Assembly: GCA_947259685.1 (NCBI GenBank)
Contig: CAMYNC010000112.1
Span: forward strand, 1 to 20,383
From: an uncultured Desulfuromonadales bacterium
GTDB taxonomy: Bacteria; Desulfobacterota; Desulfuromonadia; Desulfuromonadales; Geopsychrobacteraceae
Direction: 5' to 3'
Length of the DNA stretch: 20,383 nucleotides
The translations under genes and the position numbers were made by a program. Every line of letters starts with the position of its first letter. Position 1 is the first letter of the stretch. The notes under the pieces are model-generated. The model was not told where the DNA came from. It saw only the letters and a program-made list of their open reading frames with translations, and made no database searches. Below, piece after piece: positions 8,063 through 15,187 of the stretch.

Positions 8063-8078
8063 TTAGGAATTATTCTTA
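8063..8078. promoter_or_regulatory. PerR/Fur-type box over the start of transcription
   Basis: TTAGGAATTATTCTTA is a 7-1-7 inverted repeat with one mismatch (TAGGAAT-T-ATTCTTA). It resembles the AT-rich boxes bound by PerR/Fur regulators and lies just past the -10 of the regulator's own promoter, which suggests autorepression. Confidence 0.65.
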
Positions 8079-8097
8079 CTTGTGATGATGGGGTCTT

Positions 8098-8538
8098 ATG
8101 ACGCATTCGCTGAAAGAACAGCAGGCAGCATTTCAAGACGCTTGCCGTAAAGCAGGTTTGCGGTTGACACCACAGCGGCTGGAAATTTTTCGTGAACTGG
8201 CCAAAGCAGAAGATCATCCTTCGGCTGAAGCGCTGCATCAGCGGCTGATGGAACAGATGCCGACCCTGTCACTCGATACTGTTTATCGTACCCTTGGGAC
8301 CTTTGCTAGCCACGGACTAATCAATAAGGTAGAAACGGTTGAGAGCCAAGCCCACTTTGAAGTGGCTCAGATCCTTCACCATCATCTTATCTGCAAAATG
8401 TGCAAAGAGATCATTGATTTTCACTGGCAATTTATTGATGAGGCGTCTTTGCCGGAAGAGGTACACAAGTGGGGGCGGGTTGAACGAAGGAATGTCGTTG
8501 CTTATGGAACTTGTTTCAAATGCCTTGAAGAATCGTGA
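8098..8538 (+). CDS. Fur-family transcriptional regulator, PerR-like
   Basis: A 146-residue Fur-superfamily protein. The N-terminal winged helix (GLRLTPQRLEIFRELAKAEDHPSAEALHQRL...TLSLDTVYRTLGTFASHGLI) includes His40, equivalent to the first regulatory metal ligand of PerR. The C-terminal dimer domain has the His cluster HHHLICKMC and two CxxC pairs (Cys99/102 and Cys139/142) for structural zinc, with IIDF supplying a probable Asp ligand. PerR proteins sense peroxide by metal-catalysed His oxidation. The box architecture and the neighbouring ovothiol operon favour PerR over Fur or Zur, but the second-site residue usually Asp is Glu here (HFEV). The Shine-Dalgarno sequence is weak (GGGG before TCTT-ATG). 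It is divergent from arsR with a 129-base shared region. Confidence 0.88.
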   Translation: MTHSLKEQQAAFQDACRKAGLRLTPQRLEIFRELAKAEDHPSAEALHQRLMEQMPTLSLDTVYRTLGTFASHGLINKVETVESQAHFEVAQILHHHLICKMCKEIIDFHWQFIDEASLPEEVHKWGRVERRNVVAYGTCFKCLEES

Positions 8539-8698
8539 GGGCTTTTTTTTGAAAAGTAAATAAGAATAATTCCTTTATAGGAAAAATCGTAAAATGAATC
8601 AGCGCCCGCCGACCGCCGGCGACCATCCGCTGCACGTGGCTGGCCAGGTCCATCAGCCAGTCGTTAGGCAAGCGGATCGGTCTTTGATGAATCGCCAT
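8516..8698 (-). CDS. Possible 60-residue third cistron or gene fragment after the ovothiol lyase gene
   Basis: The frame starts 19 bases after the lyase stop codon on the same strand: MAIHQRPIRLPNDWLMDLAS, HVQRMVAGGRRALIHF, then an AT-rich, less natural C-terminus. The first 36 codons are GC-rich with third-position preferences like the neighbours, and then composition drops abruptly at about 8590. That pattern fits the 5' remnant of a real gene whose 3' part was lost. I do not recognise the family. There is no visible Shine-Dalgarno sequence. The frame runs through the second palindromic box and overlaps the end of the PerR-like gene by 23 bases, which argues against an intact gene. Confidence 0.3.
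   Translation of the reverse strand: MAIHQRPIRLPNDWLMDLASHVQRMVAGGRRALIHFTIFPIKELFLFTFQKKALTILQGI
8561..8577. promoter_or_regulatory. Second, inverted copy of the PerR-type box
   Basis: TAAGAATAATTCCT (8561-8574) is identical over 14 bases to the complement of the box at 8063-8078, so the Fur-family gene is flanked by the same operator in opposite orientations. On the minus strand it overlaps a possible -10 TATAAA (8579-8574), with CTGATT 17 bases upstream (8602-8597), so it could control a transcript running antisense into the regulator gene. Confidence 0.5.
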
Positions 8699-8717
8699 GA
8701 TCTAGAGCAAACTGCAT

Positions 8718-9911
8718 TTATGCATTGTTCAAAAGTTCTCGCAGAACCTCAATAAAATAAGCCATTTCCTCTTCACTGTTATAGTAATGTAGGGAAGCAC
8801 GAGCCAGTTCAGGCAGCTGCCGTTGCTCAAACAACAGCGGATTGGCCGAGAAGGGGACGATGGAAATGTTGATCCGCTTTTCCGCCAAGCATTTTTGCAG
8901 TTCGCTAACGCTCAACTTTTCGGCGGTAAAGGTGACGATCCCAGATTGCTTGACTCCCTGATCGGTGACCCTGACACCGGGGATTTTCACCAGCTCTGTG
9001 CGTAAATCCCTGGCCAATGAATTGATCCGTTCGGCAATTGCCTCTAACCCCCAGTGCAGTGCGTAATCGATTGCTACCCCTAAACCGACTTGCCCGGCGC
9101 AACTGCGTTCCCAGCATTCAAAGCGTTTGGCGTCAGCGCGCAGTTGGTAGCTGCTGGTTGACAGCAGGGTGGCGGAGTGATGATTGAGCAACGGTGGTTC
9201 AAGTTTCTCAAGCCATTTCTTTCGTACATATAGAAGGCCGGTACCGCGTGGGCCACGCAGAAACTTGCGACCGGTGCCGCACAGGATATCGCAGCAGATT
9301 TCGTCGACGTTGATCGGCAGCTGCCCCAAAGACTGGCAGGCGTCGAGTAAATAGGGAATGCCGGCGGCACTGGCCAGCTTGCCGACTTCGGCTGCCGGGT
9401 TGACCAGGCCCCCGCCAGAGGGAACCTGAGTCAGGGCGATCAGCTTGACCCGTTCGTCAATCAGGCTTTGCAAGGCGCCGACATCTATTTGCCCATGTTC
9501 ATCGTCCGGCACAAAAACAATCTCCACTCCTTTGTTCTGGGCCTGCTGCAGCATGGCGACCAGGTTGCTGCCGTATTCGGTGCTGCCGGTCAGAATCCGA
9601 TCGCCGGGCTGGAAATCAAAGGCGTAAAAAGCCATCGACCAGCCGCGGGTCGCGCTGTCGACAAAGGCGATTTCTTCGCTGTTGCAGTTCAGTAGTTTGG
9701 CTGCGGCGGTGTAGAAGTTCTCCAACGCCCCAGCCTGTTTTTCCATCACTTCATAGCCGCCATGCAGTTCTTCCTGTCTCAGATAATCATGCACCGCATC
9801 ACTGACCGGGACCGGAATGAGCGCCGCCCCGGCATTGTTAAAGTGGATGACATTGCCGCAGCCTCGGGTGTCACGCCGAGCGCGGTTGATGTCGAAGCTA
9901 GCCGGGGTCAT
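8718..9911 (-). CDS. PLP-dependent class V aminotransferase-fold enzyme, probable ovothiol C-S lyase
   Basis: A 397-residue fold-type I PLP enzyme of the class V (NifS/EgtE-like) group. Visible landmarks are HFNNAGAALIP near the N-terminus, DSATRGWSMAF, the cofactor-holding LLDACQSLGQ (Asp190), and the Schiff-base lysine Lys216 in GTGRKFLRGPRGTGLLYV. Its ATG overlaps the ovoA stop codon by four bases (ATGA), so the two are translationally coupled. In ovothiol synthesis a PLP lyase cleaves the sulfoxide made by OvoA to give 5-thiohistidine; this gene is in the right place for that step (the OvoB role). EgtE, the ergothioneine lyase, is of the same class, which supports the assignment. Direct proof that class V enzymes act as OvoB in this lineage is not in the sequence. 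Confidence 0.85.
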   Translation of the reverse strand: MTPASFDINRARRDTRGCGNVIHFNNAGAALIPVPVSDAVHDYLRQEELHGGYEVMEKQAGALENFYTAAAKLLNCNSEEIAFVDSATRGWSMAFYAFDFQPGDRILTGSTEYGSNLVAMLQQAQNKGVEIVFVPDDEHGQIDVGALQSLIDERVKLIALTQVPSGGGLVNPAAEVGKLASAAGIPYLLDACQSLGQLPINVDEICCDILCGTGRKFLRGPRGTGLLYVRKKWLEKLEPPLLNHHSATLLSTSSYQLRADAKRFECWERSCAGQVGLGVAIDYALHWGLEAIAERINSLARDLRTELVKIPGVRVTDQGVKQSGIVTFTAEKLSVSELQKCLAEKRINISIVPFSANPLLFEQRQLPELARASLHYYNSEEEMAYFIEVLRELLNNA

Positions 9912-12025
9912 CCTGTCCGTTCCCAGATGGTCAGTTGCGAAATCGTATGCTGATATTTACGGGCGGTTTCACGGATGACGAATTCGACATCCCGGGGTTC
10001 TCCCTGGCGCTCGAAGTGCGGCTCAAGCAGGTCGTGCAAGCCTTCCAGAGTGGTGTAGGGCTCTCCCGCCTTACGGATGCCGCCAAGCCAGTTCTCCGGC
10101 TTGGTGTATTCATCCAACCAGGTGTACGGCGAGGCGAGCACCAGTAGCCCGCCAACATTAAGTCGCTGATGGATGCTGGATAAAAAGCGCGCCGGCTCAT
10201 AGAGGCGGTCGAGCAGATTGCCAGCCAGGATCAGATCATAGTCAGTGAACTGTGGCTTCAAATTGTGGGCATCCCCCTGGAAGAATTCAATCCGTTCGCC
10301 AGTTACATGCAAATCGAAGTCGCTGAGACGTTTTTCGTGGTAGGAGATGATTTCACCCTCTTCCGGCAGCTGGTAGTGAATTACCCCTTTTTCCTGAAAC
10401 TGATGAGCAATGCGGATAAACCGGGCGGAGAAGTCGATGCCGGAGACGAAGGCGAAATGTCTCGCCAATTCAAAGCTACCCCGACCGACGGCGCAGCCGA
10501 GATCAAGGGCGCGCTGTTTCGGCCGGTTGCCCATCGCCTTGAGGCAGAGGTCTGCCAGCCGTTTTGGAAAGTTGCCGATGTTGAATTTGTCAGGGCCAAA
10601 ATGTGCATCGCAGTACTGGGCGACTATATCGTCGGTTTCGTACATCGCTTCAGATTCTTCCAGTGGTTGTTCGGAGGCGACGTAACGAAAGCCTGCGTGT
10701 TGGAAAAAATGCCGGCGGAAGGCATAGCGGCTGTCGCGGGTCGCTGCGTTTCCGGTTGAAATCCAGGAGCCGCCCTTAATCAGGTTATGTTGGGTATCAA
10801 AGGTCGGGGTTGAGAAATCATCGTAGTAGGGGTGGACTTCAAAACCGCCAAAGCCGCTGATCGGGGTTTCTGTCCACTGCCAGACGTTGCCGACGACATC
10901 AAAAAAATCCCCCTGGCGAAAACGGTTTACCGGACAGGAAGAAGCCCAGTGCTCTAGATTGATGTTTCCCGGCGCCTTTTCCCAGGAAGGCTGATCGGGC
11001 AGTTCCAGTTGATTACGTAAACAGTACCATTCATCCTCGGTCGGCAGGCGAATCGGTAGCTCCGTCTGCTTCGCCTTCCAGTTGCAGAACGCTTTGGCTT
11101 CCAGGTAATTAACTTCAACCGGCCAGTCCCAGGGCATATCGATCTCTTGCGCCATGGTGCGGAAGCTATAATTCTCGCCCTCCTTGATCCAGAACAGCGG
11201 CTGCTTGGCTTTGCTGAAGCCGACCCAGCGCCAGCCCTCGTCGGTCCAGAAATCCTGTTTGCGGTAGCCACCGGCCTCGACAAATTCCAGGAATTCCTGA
11301 TTTGAGACCAGAAACTTGCTGGCCTGAAAGTCCTCGACAGCAAAGCGGTGCTGGCCGAATTCGTTGTCCCAGCCGTAGAGGGGATGGTCTTTGTTTTTTC
11401 CTAATTCGACCACTGCGCCTTTCACCGGTAAGAGCTCATTTTGCGGTGCGCTGCCGGTTTCGTTGCAGATCTCCCAGAGCGGCAACTGGCGGACCTTCGC
11501 CAGTGGCATCCGGCGGATGATTACCGAGGAGGTTTCCAGATGGATGCGCTGATGTTCAATCCCCATCATGATCGCCCAGAACGGGCTCTCCCAGGTGATC
11601 GGCAACTGTAATGGTAGTTCGCTGATCACCCCATCGACCAGGCTGCGCACCTGATCACGGTAAGCTTTCAGCTCGGCGACGCTCGGCCAGTCGTAGTTGG
11701 CTTCATTTAGATCATCCCAGGACATTTCATCAACCCCGACCGCAAACATCGCTTCGAAGCGCGGGTTGATCCGGTCGGTGATTATTTTGGCGATAATCAA
11801 CTTATTGATATAGAAGGTCGCGGTGTGACCAAGATAAAAGATCGGTGGATGGCGCAAGGGCTCGGCACGCAGGTAAAAGGCCGCATCATCGACCAGGCTG
11901 GCGTAGAGTTGTTCATCGATACTGAAGGTTTTATGGAAATAATCACGGATTTCCTCGCGCTTTTGTTCGGCTTTCCCCTGGTTGAGGATGGTGGCGCGGG
12001 TGTTGCGCAGCTCCAGCTGTTGCAT
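9908..12025 (-). CDS. ovoA: OvoA, 5-histidylcysteine sulfoxide synthase fused to methyltransferase
   Basis: A 705-residue three-domain enzyme. Residues 20-190 are a DinB-like helical bundle with the iron ligands of the EgtB/OvoA family: His67 in YLGHTATFY, and His158/His162 in HQRIHLE. Residues about 205-450 are an FGE-type sulfatase-modifying-factor fold (RLPTEDEW, GNVWQWTETP, KGGSW, GFRYV). Residues about 461-700 are a SAM methyltransferase with ALDLGCAVGRGS (506-517). The C-terminal methyltransferase distinguishes OvoA from EgtB. The enzyme uses O2 to join cysteine to C5 of histidine as a sulfoxide; its methyltransferase then N-methylates the 5-thiohistidine produced by the lyase, giving ovothiol A. 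GGAGG lies five bases before the ATG. The O2 need, together with a neighbouring PerR-like regulator, suggests defence during oxygen exposure. Confidence 0.95.
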   Translation of the reverse strand: MQQLELRNTRATILNQGKAEQKREEIRDYFHKTFSIDEQLYASLVDDAAFYLRAEPLRHPPIFYLGHTATFYINKLIIAKIITDRINPRFEAMFAVGVDEMSWDDLNEANYDWPSVAELKAYRDQVRSLVDGVISELPLQLPITWESPFWAIMMGIEHQRIHLETSSVIIRRMPLAKVRQLPLWEICNETGSAPQNELLPVKGAVVELGKNKDHPLYGWDNEFGQHRFAVEDFQASKFLVSNQEFLEFVEAGGYRKQDFWTDEGWRWVGFSKAKQPLFWIKEGENYSFRTMAQEIDMPWDWPVEVNYLEAKAFCNWKAKQTELPIRLPTEDEWYCLRNQLELPDQPSWEKAPGNINLEHWASSCPVNRFRQGDFFDVVGNVWQWTETPISGFGGFEVHPYYDDFSTPTFDTQHNLIKGGSWISTGNAATRDSRYAFRRHFFQHAGFRYVASEQPLEESEAMYETDDIVAQYCDAHFGPDKFNIGNFPKRLADLCLKAMGNRPKQRALDLGCAVGRGSFELARHFAFVSGIDFSARFIRIAHQFQEKGVIHYQLPEEGEIISYHEKRLSDFDLHVTGERIEFFQGDAHNLKPQFTDYDLILAGNLLDRLYEPARFLSSIHQRLNVGGLLVLASPYTWLDEYTKPENWLGGIRKAGEPYTTLEGLHDLLEPHFERQGEPRDVEFVIRETARKYQHTISQLTIWERTG

Positions 12026-12321
12026 GTCTGCCTCCGGCTATTTGGAGTTGTGATTTTGCTTGGTGACACTAATGGTAGCATTTTTTTTTGAAAACTGCGT
12101 TTTTCCAATACTCATCCAGATCTTCGAAATCTGCGAGAGCGGTTTTCCTGTCACTGCGGAGTGGATAAATATTCATTTCGGCATCCGATATGCAGTGGTC
12201 CCCTGCAATATCTTTTAAAAAGTGCAGAAAACCTTATTTTTCGCTGGTCTCAGGCCATTGCTCAAGTTTTTCTGCCCAAAAAAAGTGCACTCTCTGCTGC
12301 GGAAAGAACCGCCATCACTTT
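12026..12321. other. Intergenic region between divergent ovoA and draT
   Basis: About 296 bases hold the promoters of both flanking operons. A run of nine T (about 12081-12089) is the most visible feature. I looked for a sigma-54 site (GG-N10-GC), expected for a nitrogen-controlled operon, and saw no convincing one. No palindromic box like the two near the PerR-like gene was found here. Confidence 0.5.
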
Positions 12322-13116
12322 ATGAACGCAATCTCTCTCAACCTTTGCAACCTGCCCCCCTGGGCCATCGCCTCACGGCTCTACAATCGCAATCCACAGC
12401 CGCTGGAGATTCAAGGGGTACAGTGTAACGGCAAGCCGCTGTTCGCCAAGCTGGAGACGGTTTTCGATCAGATGGAGAGAGGGCAGATTTTCCACGACTT
12501 CATGGATGTCCGCTTTCAATTGCACCAGTGGGAGAATCAAGCCTCGCGCAGCAGCCGCAAGGCGTTGAAAAACAGTTACTTGCGGTTTTTGCGTGGCTGG
12601 TTGTTCGATAGCAATTCAATTGAAGGAGCGGTCCTCAAAGGTTGGGTTGAATCGCGGCTCGGCTTGCCGCCGTTGTTCCACAATGAACCGATCGATGATA
12701 TTCATTCCGAGGCCTATTTCCTCTATACAGTTGAACGGATGAAAGGTTCGGCCCGCACCAGCGCCATCCTGCGGCAGCTCGACCTGCTTTACGAGTTTGT
12801 CCAGTATGAGCTGCGCAGGCGGCATCCGGATGAGACCCATCTGACCCTGTATCGCGGTATCAACGATTTTTCCGAACATCAGATCCTGGAGCAAAGCGGT
12901 AAATATGAATACCTGTTGCGGCTGAATAATCTCAATTCATTCACCGATGATTTTGAGAAGGCTTGGGAGTTTGGCAGCCGGGTGATCAAGGCCGAGGTGC
13001 CGCTGACCAAAATATTTTTCTGCGGCGGACTCTTGCCGAAGTCGTTGCTGAAGGGGGAAGGGGAGCTGTTGGTGATCGGTGGTGAATATGAAGTACAGGT
13101 GTTGATCGGAGGCTGA
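12322..13116 (+). CDS. draT: DraT, NAD+-dinitrogen-reductase ADP-D-ribosyltransferase
   Basis: A 264-residue protein matching DraT, which transfers ADP-ribose from NAD to a specific arginine of nitrogenase iron protein (NifH) and switches it off on ammonium or energy limitation. Family landmarks are LPPWAIASRLYN...PQPLEIQGV near the start, SYLRFLRGWLFDSNSIEGAVLKGWVESRLGL (about 85-115), LTLYRGINDF (175-183), LNNLNSFTDDFEKAWEFGSRV (201-221) and GGEYEVQV (253-260). YRG, NSF and the ExE of EYE probably correspond to the R-S-E catalytic motifs of arginine-specific ADP-ribosyltransferases. An upstream ATG at 12190 would add 44 residues without family character, so 12322 is preferred even though its Shine-Dalgarno is weak. 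It is coupled to draG through TGATG. Confidence 0.93.
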   Translation: MNAISLNLCNLPPWAIASRLYNRNPQPLEIQGVQCNGKPLFAKLETVFDQMERGQIFHDFMDVRFQLHQWENQASRSSRKALKNSYLRFLRGWLFDSNSIEGAVLKGWVESRLGLPPLFHNEPIDDIHSEAYFLYTVERMKGSARTSAILRQLDLLYEFVQYELRRRHPDETHLTLYRGINDFSEHQILEQSGKYEYLLRLNNLNSFTDDFEKAWEFGSRVIKAEVPLTKIFFCGGLLPKSLLKGEGELLVIGGEYEVQVLIGG

Positions 13117-14453
13117 TGATGCTGCGCGAAGAACTTGATAAAAAGGCTCGGGCGGTATTTTTAGGCGTGGCCCTCGGCGATGCTCTCGGGGCGACTACCG
13201 AGTTTATGACTCCTGGCGAGATCCAGGCTCAGTACAAGGTCCACAAAAAAATGCGTGGCGGCGGCTGGCTGGGAGTGAAGCCTGGGCAGGTGACCGACGA
13301 TACCGAGATGTCGCTGGCAATTTCAAGGGCGCTATTGGCCAAAGGTGCTTGGGATAGGCAGAAGATTGCCGACCAGTTTCTCGCCTGGATGCGTTCCAAG
13401 CCGATCGATATCGGCGCGACTGTCCGCAAGGGGATCCGCAGCTATATGCGTGACGGCACCCTGGAAATGCCGCGCAACGATTGGGATGCCGGGAACGGTG
13501 CGGCGATGCGGATGGCCCCGGTAATCCTGTTTACTCTCGGCGATGACCGTTTGTTGGAGCGCTGCACCCTGGAACAGGCGCACCTGACCCATAATCATCC
13601 GCTCTCCGATGCTGGCTGCATCACTTTGGGGCGGATGGTCCAGGCAGCGATGCTCGGTGCCGACCGCTTTCAGCTGCATGGCATGGCCCGTGAGCTGATC
13701 GCCGCGTATCCGAACTTCAAGTTCAACAACTATAAAGGGCAGGCCTCCGGTTACGTGGTCGATACCCTGCAGACGGTGTTTCACTATTTTTTCTCCACCG
13801 GCAGCTTTGAGGAGTGCCTGGTCGGGGTGGTCAACCAGGGTGGCGATGCCGACACCACCGGGGCGATCGCCGGGATGCTGGCCGGCGCTTTTTATGGCCT
13901 GGACGAGGCGCCGCGGCAGTGGCTGCGCAAACTCGATCGGCAGGTGCAGGATGAGATCAACCAAAGCGCAGTAGAACTGCTTGATCTCTCTCCCTGGGTC
14001 GCCAACGGCATTCAGATTCAGGAACTGTCAGGGAATCTCTGGGAATATTATAACCAAGGCTACGTGGTCGCGATCACGACCAATGGCAAGGTGGCCCGCA
14101 GTGGCAACAACGTAATGGCACGCGGAACTGCCAAGCAAGCTGCGCAACGCTTCCCGGATTTGCCGCAACTGCTGGGAGACAAAATCAATCAGTTTGGCAA
14201 CCATGTGTTTGATCTGGGCCAGCGACTGGTCAGCTTTCCGGTAGAGCATACCCCCTGGGAGGTTCCTGACCTGCAGTTGATCAAGCAATCCGGTGAAGAG
14301 TTGCGTCAACTGGTTGATCGCAATGGCTGGGAAAAGGTCGTTGTCCCGAGGCCAGGGTGCGGTGGGGGTGGGCTGAGCTGGGGGGATGTGCGGCCACTGC
14401 TGGTGCCCTATTTTGATGAGCGGTTCAGAATCATCAAGGCACCGGTGGGATAG
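13116..14453 (+). CDS. draG: DraG ADP-ribosylglycohydrolase fused to a C-terminal macrodomain-like module
   Basis: A 445-residue protein, about 150 residues longer than usual DraG (near 294). Residues 1-292 are a complete ADP-ribosyl-arginine hydrolase: FLGVALGDALGATTEF, the metal-binding TDDTEMS (60-66), THNHPLSDAG and NQGGDADTTGAIAGMLAGA (240-258). This domain removes ADP-ribose from the target arginine and reactivates nitrogenase reductase. Residues about 300-442 look like a macrodomain-type ADP-ribose-binding fold: NLWEYYNQGYVVAITTNGKV, a glycine-containing loop VMARGTAKQAAQRFPDL, NHVF, and a second loop PRPGCGGGGLSWGDVRPLL. The stop of draT overlaps the first ATG; GGAGG is better spaced for the second ATG (13119). 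The fusion could help bind or process free ADP-ribose or target other adducts. That role is inference. Confidence 0.92.
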   Translation: MMLREELDKKARAVFLGVALGDALGATTEFMTPGEIQAQYKVHKKMRGGGWLGVKPGQVTDDTEMSLAISRALLAKGAWDRQKIADQFLAWMRSKPIDIGATVRKGIRSYMRDGTLEMPRNDWDAGNGAAMRMAPVILFTLGDDRLLERCTLEQAHLTHNHPLSDAGCITLGRMVQAAMLGADRFQLHGMARELIAAYPNFKFNNYKGQASGYVVDTLQTVFHYFFSTGSFEECLVGVVNQGGDADTTGAIAGMLAGAFYGLDEAPRQWLRKLDRQVQDEINQSAVELLDLSPWVANGIQIQELSGNLWEYYNQGYVVAITTNGKVARSGNNVMARGTAKQAAQRFPDLPQLLGDKINQFGNHVFDLGQRLVSFPVEHTPWEVPDLQLIKQSGEELRQLVDRNGWEKVVVPRPGCGGGGLSWGDVRPLLVPYFDERFRIIKAPVG

Positions 14454-14629
14454 GGTGAAAAGCATTATCTGTGGTGTTGAGTTTGAGCCGCAGAGCCCTG
14501 CATTTCGCTGACAAAGAACAAGGGAGCGAGTTGGGCACAATGACTGTGCCGGGTATGTTCACGAGCAATGACGCCCGTGTGGAGATGAGCGATCTTTATG
14601 CGGGATTTTTATCTGGAAAGGAGCAAACC

Positions 14630-14866
14630 ATGAAAAAAGAAATCGAAAAACTGCCGTTGGCAGAAGCTGCGGAAGCGATGAATACCACAGCGGTAAACGT
14701 CATGATGCATATCAAGCGCGGCCTGCTCAGTGGCGAAGAGGTCGATGGCGACTGGTATGTGCTGGTCGATTCGCTGGCCAGTTTCCTGGATGATCCGAGT
14801 CGCGGCAGCAATGGCAGTATTTGCAAAAGTCACTGCAAGCACGGCTGTGGTTCGAAGAGCGCCTAG
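14630..14866 (+). CDS. Small helix-turn-helix protein with C-terminal cysteine cluster
   Basis: A 78-residue protein starting after AAGGAG with good spacing; a longer upstream frame is rejected for that reason. Residues 7-54 (LPLAEAAEAMNTTAVNVMMHIKRGLLSG, then EEVDGDWYVLVDSLASFL) read as an excisionase/MerR-like winged helix: an N-terminal helix-turn-helix, then a short hairpin with a DWYV strand. The tail carries Cys65, Cys69 and Cys73 in a C-x3-C-x3-C arrangement with two His, which could bind a metal or an Fe-S cluster. It lies 176 bases after draG on the same strand and nine bases before the next gene. It might be a redox- or metal-responsive regulator or adaptor of the ADP-ribosylation switch. 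The function is unknown. Confidence 0.75.
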   Translation: MKKEIEKLPLAEAAEAMNTTAVNVMMHIKRGLLSGEEVDGDWYVLVDSLASFLDDPSRGSNGSICKSHCKHGCGSKSA

Positions 14867-14875
14867 GGGGATCTC

Positions 14876-15187
14876 ATGGGAATTGAAATCAAGCCGTCTG
14901 ACCTGCAATATAAATATCTGCGTAACAAGGAATTTCGTGATCAGCCGCGGTTTACCGGCAAGCCGGATCCACGACCCTTCGACCGGGACAATCTTTGGGA
15001 GGTCCTGAATATGTTTGAAGTGGTGATGGATGGGTTGAATTCTCGCGATGGCGAGGTGCTTGAAGAAATGGAAGAGGTTCTGGTCAAGGAACTGCCCTCA
15101 TTTTTGCGCAGCTGGGAAGAGGCCTATGACTATCTCTACCACGTGATGCAGGAAAAATTCGCGCATTTGGGCCTTCAGCAGCAGTGA
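14876..15187 (+). CDS. Uncharacterised helical protein at the end of the draTG operon
   Basis: A 103-residue acidic protein, MGIEIKPSDLQYKYLRNKEFRDQPRFTG..., with no membrane segment or cysteine. The N-terminal third is basic and Pro-containing; the rest looks like two or three amphipathic helices (NLWEVLNMFEVVMDGLNSRD, then EVLEEMEEVLVKELP and SWEEAYDYLYHVMQEKF). GGGGGAT precedes the ATG, and only nine bases separate it from the HTH gene, so the two are surely cotranscribed. In Rhodospirillum a small gene, draB, follows draTG; whether this is its counterpart cannot be judged by eye. Its 3' end overlaps the convergent YkgJ-like gene by 13 bases. Confidence 0.8.
   Translation: MGIEIKPSDLQYKYLRNKEFRDQPRFTGKPDPRPFDRDNLWEVLNMFEVVMDGLNSRDGEVLEEMEEVLVKELPSFLRSWEEAYDYLYHVMQEKFAHLGLQQQ

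Noticed and set aside
7969..8238. 90-residue N-terminal extension of ArsR
   Set aside because: It would overlap the Fur-family gene's promoter and coding start and has no ArsR similarity; ArsR proteins normally begin at the equivalent of MKVTAQLFKAL.
8594..8752. Plus-strand ORF after the second operator box (MNQRPPTAGDHP...)
   Set aside because: No Shine-Dalgarno sequence, antisense to the lyase gene's 3' end and to the more natural-looking minus-strand stub.
12190..12321. Longer N-terminus for DraT starting at 12190
   Set aside because: The 44 added residues (MQWSPAISFKKCRKPYF...) are Cys- and Lys-rich with no DraT character, and the family pattern begins just after 12322.
12026..12321. 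Sigma-54 promoter upstream of draT
   Set aside because: Several GG...GC combinations were examined, but none has the required 10-base spacing with good flanks.
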